In this document: piece by piece, positions 7,904 through 15,043 of the stretch
How the letters are laid out: every line of letters begins with the position of its first letter
Numbering within the stretch: position 1 is the first letter of the stretch
NCBI GenBank assembly: GCA_002449845.1
Contig: DJXW01000010.1
Span: forward strand, 508 to 26,873
Direction of reading: 5' to 3'
DNA from: Prevotella sp. UBA6994
GTDB taxonomy: Bacteria > Bacteroidota > Bacteroidia > Bacteroidales > Bacteroidaceae
Length of the DNA: 26,366 nt
The notes under the pieces: model-generated
Database searches by the model: none
What the model was told of the DNA's origin: nothing
The model's input: the letters and a program-made list of their open reading frames with translations, nothing else
Made by a program: the position numbers and the translations under genes

Positions 7904-8032
7904 AACACTTAACTAAAACTCTCAAAACAGTTAAGTAAAACTATAGAAACACTTAACTAAAACTCTCAAAACAGTTAAGTAAAACTATAGAAACACTTAA
8001 CTAAAACTTTCGAAATAGTTAAGTGTTTTTTT
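7904..8032. repeat. 44-bp tandem repeat, three units, last one degenerate
   Basis: Units start at 7904, 7948 and 7992. The first two are identical over 44 bp and each contains ACTTAACT...AGTTAAGT inverted arms. The third has drifted so that its arms are longer and are followed by a T-run. Confidence 0.85.
7991..8032 (+). terminator. Rho-independent terminator of the LRR gene
   Basis: Perfect 13-bp arms AAACACTTAACTA (7991-8003) and TAGTTAAGTGTTT (8016-8028) around a 12-nt loop, followed by more T. It lies about 170 bp after the LRR stop and is built from the last unit of the 44-bp repeat. Confidence 0.75.
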
Positions 8033-8093
8033 GAGCTCTTTTCCTTGATTTTTTATTATCTACAGAAGACACATCTGTGTTGCTATAAATAAA

Positions 8094-8125
8094 TAGGAGG
8101 GCATGTGAAACGACATGCCCTCCTA
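8094..8125 (-). terminator. Terminator hairpin downstream of the small peptide gene (copy 1)
   Basis: Perfect 13-bp stem TAGGAGGGCATGT / ACATGCCCTCCTA with a 6-nt loop. On the minus strand it is followed by TTTATTTAT and lies 22 bp past the stop of the 67-codon gene. A 55-bp block containing it (8094-8148) is identical to 10517-10571. Confidence 0.8.
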
Positions 8126-8147
8126 CGCTTATTAAGATGTTCTTGTT

Positions 8148-8351
8148 TTAGAGATCCCAGAAACAGAAAGCACCCTTGGCAGTTGGTGATGGAACGTAAC
8201 CTCCACCAGTGCCATCACCACCATCACCGATGGTGAGATCACTTCCACGACCAGTTCCTTGGCCTGTTACATTTGAAAGAGTAAGAGCGAAGTCATTCTC
8301 TGTCACTACGTCAACGGATGTTGTACGTGGAACTACATAGTTCTTTTTCAT
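8148..8351 (-). CDS. Small glycine-rich peptide, Bacteroidales 'MKKNYVVP' type, unknown function
   Basis: A 67-aa product. It starts MKKNYVVPRTTSVDVVTEND, has a middle part rich in Gly, Asp and Thr (residues about 30-52) and ends KGAFCFWDL. It has no signal peptide or transmembrane segment. A full Shine-Dalgarno AAGGAGG (8361-8367, minus strand) sits 9 nt before ATG, which is unusual in Bacteroidetes and implies strong translation. It lies 19 bp after the frameshifted secreted-protein gene and ends at a strong terminator, so the two are one transcription unit. I recall similar short Prevotella/Bacteroides proteins annotated only as hypothetical; I do not know a function. A peptide precursor or a partner of the upstream secreted protein are both possible. 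Confidence 0.7.
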   Translation of the reverse strand: MKKNYVVPRTTSVDVVTENDFALTLSNVTGQGTGRGSDLTIGDGGDGTGGGYVPSPTAKGAFCFWDL

Positions 8352-8370
8352 ATATTATGTCCTCCTTATT

Positions 8371-10129
8371 TTATTTCACGATAACTTTCTTTCCGTTTAC
8401 GATATAGATACCCTTCTGTAGAGTATTCTGTACTTGCTGACCGTTGATGTTGTAAATCTTACCGTCTGCAGCCTTAGAGCTAACAACAGTCTTTTCGATT
8501 CCAGTAATAATATTGAAGTCGAATGAAACGTTGAGCTTAGCACCAGAAGGTCTGTTGTCGTTTACGTAGAACCAACAACGGTTTGTTGGAATATAGGCAG
8601 ACACCCTGTAGAAGTTGTATGCTTTTGCATTCTCGTCATATCCGAAGTAGAAGTGCAAGCCGTCAGAAGCGTTCATATATGAACCGTTAGGCTCCAATGT
8701 ACCTTCCATGGAAACGGAGATGCCTGGATTTTCGTCATCGTCAACGGTGGTAACCTCACAAGACAGTTGACCTTCCTCTCTGTAAATCTTATTGATGATT
8801 GACTCGTCAACTCTATTTACCCTGAACATGTAAGGCTTGTATTCCTCAATTGCAGTAACAGGATTGAAGATGAGCTTACATCTGTAGAAGTCTCCAGCGG
8901 CATTGCTCGTGAGTACACCATTCTGAATCTCTTGGAATTCCAATACGTCAACAGCAGGAACGCCCTCATAGTCTTCACCGAAGTATTCTGGCAAGTTATC
9001 GATGGTAATTGGCAATACCAAAGTCTTCCAAGGCTGAGAAATAAATTTCAGTTTCTTTACATAGACGATGGTTGTACCAGTTGCAGGAATCAGGTCGTTA
9101 GCATCTGCTGGGTCCCAAGTCTTTGTGAATTCAGCGTCGTGATAATAACCATATTCATCATACGCTTGATCTGCGGCATCGTAATAGTAATCAACGGGTT
9201 TTGCTTCCTTTTCCTTGTCGTAGAACTTCTGGTCTAACAATTCGCCAGCACCATTAAAGATACGATATTCTACGTGCCAGATGTTTTCAGCTTCCTCGGA
9301 AATGGTTCCATAGAATACACCCCATGAAATCTTTTCATGGTCATGAATCAAAGTAGCATGTTTGTCCCAATGACACTTGCCGTCGATTGCCTGTTGGCCA
9401 TGGCCGCCTGGATGCATGATAGCAGTAGAGACACTCATGTCGTTCAGACCAAGAATGTTGCTCGTTACGGAAATCTCATCGTTGGCTTCCGGGATAAGCA
9501 GCATGAAATATTCAATACCGTTTTTCTCCCAGTCAGTCTCGAAAAGCTGCCATCCCTTTTCCAACTGGTCGGAAATTAATACAGGCTTAGTCTTTTGATT
9601 ATTGTATCCAAGCCATGTGTCAGTTGCCTTGTTTAAGAAGTTCAGTGAATAGCCGTCTCCGTAGTAAGCCCATTTGCCTTGGTCAGGATCTCTTAATTGC
9701 GAATAATCGTTGATAATGGCATTTACTTCACTTCCTGTTCCATAGAAATAATAATCGTCTCCATTGGCATAATTGCCTCTCAGCGTGTAATAAACAGTTG
9801 CTCCACCTTCCTCTGACATAGCAAAGGGAGGATTGAACTCATAATCTACATACACCGTAGTAACACCCTCGGGAAGAGTGGCAATCTCTTGCGTCAATTC
9901 AGCGTCACTGTAGTACTTATACGTAGTATAACCACGCCATAACTTTTGAGGCATATTATCTTCCAGAGCAGCACCTGTGGTGAGGTCAGTTGAAGCGGTA
10001 ATCGTTCTACCGTCAACGTGCGTTGTCAATTGGTAAGTAATCGCTGCTGCCTGAGCAGAAACTACCGTACAGAATAGAACAAGCCAATACTGTCCACATT
10101 CGTTTTAGTAAAAGGTCAAATTTTATCAT
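8371..10129 (-). CDS. Secreted protein with type IX-like C-terminal sorting domain; signal peptide frameshifted
   Basis: The open frame of 552 codons begins at a TTG (10029), but the frame stays open upstream without a start and encodes the end of a signal peptide (VVSAQAAAITYQ). The ATG at 10129 opens MIKFDLLLKRMWTVLAC in a frame one base off. Dropping one T near the TTGTTCTATT stretch would join them into a normal signal peptide, giving a protein of about 585 aa. The mature part has two similar segments ending 'YY.DAE.T......TTVYVDYEF' and 'GYYHDAEFTKTWDP...TTIVYVKKL', then Ig-like beta-rich sequence. The C-terminus 'DGKIYNINGQQV...KGIYIVNGKKVIVK' resembles the Bacteroidetes type A sorting tail. 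Either the gene is broken at its export signal or the sequence has a one-base error. Function unknown. Confidence 0.75.
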
Positions 10130-10216
10130 ATTTGTTTTTTAAAAAGTTAATAATTATCTATGTTAATTCTTTTTGTTAGTGCATTCTTTTATTGGTGTAG
10201 TCAAAAAACACCGTGG

Positions 10217-10248
10217 CAAATATACATAATTATTATAAAATAAACAAA
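10217..10248 (-). promoter_or_regulatory. Promoter of the secreted-protein/small-peptide unit
   Basis: On the minus strand, TTTG (10248-10245), a 20-nt spacer and TATATTTG (10224-10217) fit the Bacteroidetes housekeeping consensus. The leader to the ATG at 10129 is about 80 nt and very AT-rich. Confidence 0.75.
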
Positions 10249-10516
10249 ATTTTTTTGTAAATTTTTTGTAATCCCTACAGAAAAGCTGATTTGTATAAAG
10301 AATGTTAACGTTATTTTAGGCCGCCACTAAACCCCCTATATGTTAGAATGTCATTGAATTTTGCGTAAGCAAAGGAGGCTCTGACTATTTTGAATGGTTT
10401 TAGCGGACAACATTAATTAATTATCTCAAGTTTTGCATTTGCTCAACTTCTCTACAACACGAAAGTTGAGTTGTTTATTGTCTACTGAAGACATCAGTGT
10501 TGCTGCAAATAAATAA

Positions 10517-10548
10517 TAGGAGGGCATGTGAAACGACATGCCCTCCTA
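10517..10548 (-). terminator. Terminator hairpin, copy 2
   Basis: Same 13-bp stem and 6-nt loop as at 8094-8125, within a 55-bp block (10517-10571) identical to 8094-8148, followed on the minus strand by TTATTTATTTG. The 37 bp at 10480-10516 also resembles 8058-8093. No gene ends directly at it; it lies about 150 bp beyond the putative anti-sigma gene. Confidence 0.75.
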
Positions 10549-10606
10549 CGCTTATTAAGATGTTCTTGTTTAGCCCAAGGCGTTCTTCTTGCCCATAAAT
10601 AACATA

Positions 10607-10630
10607 GGGGGTGCATTTGCTGCAACCCCC
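10607..10630 (-). terminator. Probable terminator of the sigma/anti-sigma operon
   Basis: Hairpin GGGGG-T-GCA / TGC-AA-CCCCC with a single bulged A and a 5-nt loop, about 95 bp after the stop at 10726. The minus-strand sequence after it is T-rich but interrupted. The rest of 10250-10725 has no convincing gene; it holds this hairpin, the copy 2 terminator and another inverted repeat, CTCAACTT/AAGTTGAG (10442-10470). Confidence 0.5.
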
Positions 10631-10725
10631 TTTAGTATGTTATGAAAATTTTTGAGAGAATAGAGAAGCTTCACAGCTTCCTTCGTTTTACAAACATGAT
10701 TATTTTATAGAAAGCATAGAAAAAA

Positions 10726-11223
10726 TCAATTTTTCGTAGATGGTACGATGGCTTCGTTGGTCAACCCTTGCAGGTTGCTCTGCTTCATAGAATCTACCGT
10801 GGTAGAATCTTTCGAGAAGGCAACGGCTGTACCTTGTTGCATCTGTTCAATGCCAGCCGTGTTGTAGTTGTAGTCATCTGTACCACTATTGAAAGCCACC
10901 TGTGCCGCATTGCCAAGCGTTAAGATAATGGCAACGATAGCCGCAGCCCTGAATAAGGGCATCAAGCGCTGGGTAAATGAAACGGTACGTGCCTTGACGG
11001 GAATAGGTTCGTCAATCATAGAGAGGATTTTCTCGTCAAAATCATTTCCCAAGACATTGGTTTTACGTTCAACCTGTTCGTATAGGAACAATGGACGGTA
11101 CTTCTCAAACTCCTCTGGGATGTCGATCTGGCTAAAGAACGTGCGAAGAATCTCCTCTTCTTCAAGAGTAGTCTTGCAGCTCCAATAGAGTTCGAGCAGT
11201 TGGTTGATGTATTTATAGTCCAT
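10726..11223 (-). CDS. Putative anti-sigma factor (single-pass membrane protein)
   Basis: A 165-aa protein with a charged cytoplasmic N-terminal part (residues 1-85), one transmembrane segment (about 90-110, LFRAAAIVAIILTLGNAAQVAF) and a C-terminal part rich in Asn, Gln, Thr and Ser. No zinc-binding HxxxCxxC motif is seen. The gene starts inside the end of the ECF sigma gene (11-bp overlap), so the two are translationally coupled. Size, topology and position are those of anti-sigma factors next to Bacteroidetes ECF sigma genes; the role is inferred from this context and not from a recognised domain. Confidence 0.65.
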   Translation of the reverse strand: MDYKYINQLLELYWSCKTTLEEEEILRTFFSQIDIPEEFEKYRPLFLYEQVERKTNVLGNDFDEKILSMIDEPIPVKARTVSFTQRLMPLFRAAAIVAIILTLGNAAQVAFNSGTDDYNYNTAGIEQMQQGTAVAFSKDSTTVDSMKQSNLQGLTNEAIVPSTKN

Positions 11224-11725
11224 AATTATTTAATTTTTGAAACCTTTGCTTGATAGCTTGTCTGGCTCTGAATATGTTTACTTTTACTTGTTCTTCGGTG
11301 ATGTCCATGATATGGGCAATCTCCTTATATGTCTTTCCTTCGAAGTCACGCAGTTGAACGCATGTCTTTTGTTTCTCAGGAAGAGAGTTGATGATGTTTC
11401 TTACAATCTGGATGTGATCCTTTTGTATGATGTGTTCGTATGGGTTGAGAGACCTGTCTGGTTTTTCCGTATTCATTTCGTCAAGCGACTCATGCTGACT
11501 GCCAGATTTCTTGATGTGGTCGAGTGACAAGTTCCTGCATATTGTCAAGCAAAATGCCTCGATGGACTCTATCTCTTCCCACTGGTCGCGTTTGTTCCAT
11601 ACTTTTATCAGTGTTTCTTGTACGATGTCTTCAGCATCTGCGCTATCGAGAGTGATGCGTAGGGCGAGCCGATAGAGTGCATTCTTCAACGGCAGCACAT
11701 CGTTGCGAAAACTGATATTTTTCAT
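11213..11725 (-). CDS. ECF-subfamily RNA polymerase sigma factor
   Basis: A 170-aa sigma-70 family protein. Region 2 spans about residues 10-75 (LYRLALRITLDSADAEDIVQETLIKVWNKR, then EAFCLTICRNLSLDHIKK), and region 4 spans about 105-160 with the helix-turn-helix KTYKEIAHIMDITEEQVKVNIFRARQAIKQ. There is no region 1 or 3, as in ECF factors. It precedes and overlaps the putative anti-sigma gene. A GTAAC-16-CGTC promoter-like pair lies just upstream, suggesting autoregulation. Which other genes it controls cannot be read here, although the secreted-protein module downstream is a natural candidate; that module's own visible promoter is of the housekeeping type. Confidence 0.92.
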   Translation of the reverse strand: MKNISFRNDVLPLKNALYRLALRITLDSADAEDIVQETLIKVWNKRDQWEEIESIEAFCLTICRNLSLDHIKKSGSQHESLDEMNTEKPDRSLNPYEHIIQKDHIQIVRNIINSLPEKQKTCVQLRDFEGKTYKEIAHIMDITEEQVKVNIFRARQAIKQRFQKLNNYGL

Positions 11726-11742
11726 CTTCTCTCTTTATAAAT

Positions 11743-11767
11743 GACGATTCAACTATTGGAAAGTTAC
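11743..11767 (-). promoter_or_regulatory. Putative ECF-type promoter of the sigma factor gene
   Basis: On the minus strand GTAAC (11767-11763), a 16-nt spacer and CGTC (11746-11743) have the layout of ECF -35/-10 elements, ending 17 nt before the sigma ATG at 11725. It also overlaps TAACTTTC, a poor match to a housekeeping -7 box. The assignment is inference. Confidence 0.5.
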
Positions 11768-11798
11768 AAGAAAAACAAACTTTTTTTGAAAATTTTTT

Positions 11799-12572
11799 CT
11801 ATGGTTGGATAATTGTACCACTATTGCCATTGATGGCGGTTGCCAAAGTGATGACTACTTTGCTTACGCCAGCCTCTATTGCTGCCAGTGCGTTTTCAAT
11901 CTTGGGCATCATTCCTCCTGAGATAATTCCCTTTTCCACATATTGCTGATACAATTGTTTGTTGATAACGGGAATGACACTGTTGTCGTCATCTGGGTCT
12001 TGCAGTACACCCGCTTTCTCGAATGCGAAAATCAGTGTTACGTCGAAAAACGGAGCCAAAGCCTTTGCCGTTTCCGAAGCCATCGTGTCAGCATTGGTGT
12101 TCAGGATATTGCCGTGTCCGTCGTGGGTGAGAGGTGCAATCACTGGGGTGATGTTTGCTTGAATGAGCGTGTTGAGCATTTCGCCATTGGCATAATCCAC
12201 ATCCCCAACAAAGCCATAGTCGATACCATCTTTTATGGGACGTTTGTGTGAACGAATGATGTCAATGTCTGCTCCCGTCAGTCCCAAGGCATTCACCCCA
12301 CAGGCTTGCAGTTGGGCAACAAGGTTTTTATTGACCAGTCCTCCATAAACCATAGTGACCACTTCCAACGTTTTGGCATCAGTGATGCGTCGTCCATTGA
12401 CCATCTTGCTTTCTATTCCAAGTTCGGAAGCCACCTTTGTGGCACGTCTGCCCCCACCGTGTACCAATAGTTTCTTTCCGGGGATGGCAGAGAAATTAGT
12501 TAATAATTGAGAGAGCTGTGATTCGTCTTCGACCACAGCTCCACCAACTTTCACGATTGTGAGTTTTTCCAT
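11799..12572 (-). CDS. argB: Acetylglutamate kinase (possibly N-succinylglutamate kinase)
   Basis: Amino-acid kinase family enzyme for the second step of arginine synthesis, phosphorylating N-acylglutamate. Motifs: VKVGGAVV at the N-terminus, LLVHGGGRRA, NGRRITD, the GLVNK segment, GDVDYANGE, NTNADTMA, and ISGGMMPKIENALAAIEAGV near the C-terminus. Its 257 aa is the normal length. Some Bacteroidetes use succinylated rather than acetylated intermediates, so the acyl group is uncertain. It starts five bases after the speA stop, hence is co-transcribed; it makes arginine while speA consumes it, an arginine-branch-point pairing. The start is the ATG giving MEKLTIVKVGG. Confidence 0.95.
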   Translation of the reverse strand: MEKLTIVKVGGAVVEDESQLSQLLTNFSAIPGKKLLVHGGGRRATKVASELGIESKMVNGRRITDAKTLEVVTMVYGGLVNKNLVAQLQACGVNALGLTGADIDIIRSHKRPIKDGIDYGFVGDVDYANGEMLNTLIQANITPVIAPLTHDGHGNILNTNADTMASETAKALAPFFDVTLIFAFEKAGVLQDPDDDNSVIPVINKQLYQQYVEKGIISGGMMPKIENALAAIEAGVSKVVITLATAINGNSGTIIQP

Positions 12573-12577
12573 GTTTT

Positions 12578-14470
12578 TTATTCAAGATATGTGTAACCGT
12601 AGAGACCAGAGCGATAGTTGGAGAGAAATTCCTTGCCTTCTTCGAGGGAAATCTTTCCTTGTTTCACGCTCTTGGCAACCCAAATTTCTAATTGTCTTAC
12701 CAGTTTCTTGGGATTATATTGTACGTAGTCGAGCACCTCCTCAACGGTTTCTCCGTCGAATATTTGGTCGATATGATACTGTCCGTCTTTCACGGATATG
12801 TGAACGGCATTGGTGTCACCGAAGAGATTGTGCATGTCGCCAAGTATTTCTTGGTAAGCTCCCACGAGAAATACGCCTAAGTAATAATCCTCGTTTCTTT
12901 TCAAGGTATGAATGGGCAATACGTGTCCGATGTGCCTGTTTGTTACGAAGTTGGCAATCTTTCCGTCAGAGTCGCAGGTGATGTCTTGAAGAGTGGCATT
13001 GCGGGACGGACGCTCGTCAAGGCGTTGGATGGGAACGATAGGGAATAATTGGTCGATAGCCCATGAATCTGGCAGACTCTGGAAAAGCGAGAAGTTGCAG
13101 AAATATTTATCTGCCAGAAGCTTGTCTAAGTTCTTCAACTCTTCCGGAACATGCTTGAGCGACTTGGCGATAGCGTTGATTTCACGACACACACTCCAAA
13201 ACATACTCTCAATTTCTGCTCGTGTTCTCAAGTCGATAAGTCCGTGAGAGAACAAGTCGAGTGCTTCCTCGCGTATCTGTTCGGCATCGTGCCAGTCTTC
13301 CAACATGGAGCGAGAGTTTAGGTTGTCCCAAATCTCATATAAGTCTTTCACCAGTTGGTGGTCATTTTCTTTGGGTTCAAATTCCTCTGGCATTTCTGGC
13401 AGACTTGCCGTTTCCAGTACGTCAATGACCAACACACTGTGATGTGCAGCCAAAGACCTGCCGCTCTCTGTAATCAGGTTGGGGTGGGGGATGTTATTCT
13501 TGTTGGCTGCTTCTACAAACTGGTAGATACAGTCGTTCACATATTCTTGAATAGAATAGTTCACAGAACTCTCGCTACTTGATGAACGAGTACCATCATA
13601 ATCCACGCCAAGACCACCGCCGCAATCCACGAAATCTACGTTGTATCCCATCTTGTGCAGTTGGATGTAGAATTGGGCAGCTTCGCGCAATGCCGTTTGA
13701 ATACGTCGTATTTTTGTAATTTGGCTACCGATATGGAAGTGTATCAAACGTAGGCTGTCGTGCATACCCTTATCGTCAAGGATTTGAAGTGCGCTAAGCA
13801 ATTCGGCACTTGTCAATCCAAACTTAGAAGCATCGCCACCACTTTCCTCCCATTTGCCAGAACCACTTGATGCAAGTTTGATACGAATGCCCAAGTTAGG
13901 CTTTACGTTTAGTTTCTTGGCTGCCTTGGCAATAATCTCAAGTTCATTGAGCTTTTCCACGACAATGAAGATACGCTTGCCCATCTTTTGTGCCAGCAGA
14001 GCCAGTTCTATATAGCTTTGGTCTTTGTATCCATTGCAGATAATCAGAGAGTCGCTTTGACATTGTACGGCAATTACCGCATGAAGTTCTGGCTTAGAGC
14101 CAGCTTCAAGTCCTAAGTTGAATTTCCTTCCGTGCGAGATGATTTCCTCAACCACGGGCTGCATCTGGTTTACCTTAATGGGATAGATAATGAAGTTGTC
14201 ACCTTTATATCCATATTCTTCCTTGGCTTTCTTGAAACAACTGGCTGTTTTTTCAATGCGGTTGTCCAAGATGTCAGGGAATCTCAATAAGACAGGTGGT
14301 TGCACGTCACGTAGTGCCAATTCATCCATCACCTCGCGTAAGTCTATTTGTGTGTTGTCCTTACACGGTGTGACGTAAACGTTGCCATTTTCGTTGACGC
14401 CAAAATACGAGGTACCCCATCCGTTGATGTTGTAGAGTTCCTTCGAGTCTTCAATTGTCCATTTCTTCAT
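12578..14470 (-). CDS. speA: Biosynthetic arginine decarboxylase
   Basis: PLP-dependent decarboxylation of arginine to agmatine, feeding polyamine synthesis. A 630-aa fold-type III enzyme: an alanine-racemase-like barrel with the PLP lysine K99 in YPIKVNQ, RLIHFHIGSQ, the VDCGGGLGVDYDG glycine loop, LITESGRSLAAHHSV, and the C-terminal beta domain with FSLFQSLPDSWAIDQLFPIVPI and YLGVFLVGAYQEILGDMHNLFGD. Length and motifs fit SpeA. It sits between aroK (26 bp upstream) and argB (5 bp downstream), consistent with one transcript. Confidence 0.96.
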   Translation of the reverse strand: MKKWTIEDSKELYNINGWGTSYFGVNENGNVYVTPCKDNTQIDLREVMDELALRDVQPPVLLRFPDILDNRIEKTASCFKKAKEEYGYKGDNFIIYPIKVNQMQPVVEEIISHGRKFNLGLEAGSKPELHAVIAVQCQSDSLIICNGYKDQSYIELALLAQKMGKRIFIVVEKLNELEIIAKAAKKLNVKPNLGIRIKLASSGSGKWEESGGDASKFGLTSAELLSALQILDDKGMHDSLRLIHFHIGSQITKIRRIQTALREAAQFYIQLHKMGYNVDFVDCGGGLGVDYDGTRSSSSESSVNYSIQEYVNDCIYQFVEAANKNNIPHPNLITESGRSLAAHHSVLVIDVLETASLPEMPEEFEPKENDHQLVKDLYEIWDNLNSRSMLEDWHDAEQIREEALDLFSHGLIDLRTRAEIESMFWSVCREINAIAKSLKHVPEELKNLDKLLADKYFCNFSLFQSLPDSWAIDQLFPIVPIQRLDERPSRNATLQDITCDSDGKIANFVTNRHIGHVLPIHTLKRNEDYYLGVFLVGAYQEILGDMHNLFGDTNAVHISVKDGQYHIDQIFDGETVEEVLDYVQYNPKKLVRQLEIWVAKSVKQGKISLEEGKEFLSNYRSGLYGYTYLE

Positions 14471-14496
14471 TGATAGATGTGGAATTTTTGGGATTG

Positions 14497-15024
14497 TTAT
14501 ATGTTTAGCAATTCACGTAATTTCTGCACGGAGATTTGTATCTTCTCAAAGTTGTCGAGCAAGTTGACATCAAGAGTCTTCTTTGCCTTGGCATAGAACG
14601 GCTCGCGGTATTCCAACTGCTCCTTGATAAATTCTTGCACTTCCTCGGGTGTCTTGTTGAGCAACAAGGGGCGTACTGATTTTCCTATTTTCAAATGTCC
14701 GTATAATACTTCTGGCGTAGCTTTCAGGTAAACGGTTTCACCTTGCTGGTTGAGATAGTCCATGTTGTCATAGAAACAAGGAGTGCCTCCGCCACAACTC
14801 AGGATGATATTTTCAAACTCTGCCACCTCATGCAGCATGTTATGTTCGATTTTCCTGAATCCCTCTTCGCCTCGTTCGTCGAATATTTGCTTGATAGTCT
14901 TGCGCATCCTGTTTTCAATGTACCAGTCAAGGTCATAGAAAGGAATGCCCAATTCTTTTGAAAGAGCCTTTCCGACCGTTGTCTTTCCGGCTCCCATATA
15001 TCCTATAATAATAATGCGAATCAA
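14497..15024 (-). CDS. aroK: Shikimate kinase
   Basis: Phosphorylates shikimate at the 3-hydroxyl with ATP in aromatic amino-acid synthesis. A 175-aa P-loop kinase with Walker A GYMGAGKT (8-15), the shikimate-binding acid segment FYDLDWYIE, FRKIE, the GGGTP motif and the lid arginine region SVRPLL. Length is typical. It is 19 bp downstream of topA and 26 bp upstream of speA on the same strand, so probably part of the topA-aroK-speA-argB unit. The start ATG lies immediately before the conserved beta strand IRIIIIGY, as expected. Confidence 0.95.
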   Translation of the reverse strand: MIRIIIIGYMGAGKTTVGKALSKELGIPFYDLDWYIENRMRKTIKQIFDERGEEGFRKIEHNMLHEVAEFENIILSCGGGTPCFYDNMDYLNQQGETVYLKATPEVLYGHLKIGKSVRPLLLNKTPEEVQEFIKEQLEYREPFYAKAKKTLDVNLLDNFEKIQISVQKLRELLNI

Positions 15025-15043
15025 TATGCTCCTTTTTATGGGG

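Noticed and set aside
10570..10605. 11-codon minus-strand ORF (MLFMGKKNALG) ending at the copy 2 terminator
   Set aside because: It shares the stop-to-terminator layout of the 67-codon gene but no peptide similarity and no Shine-Dalgarno; it lies just below the GGGGG/CCCCC hairpin.
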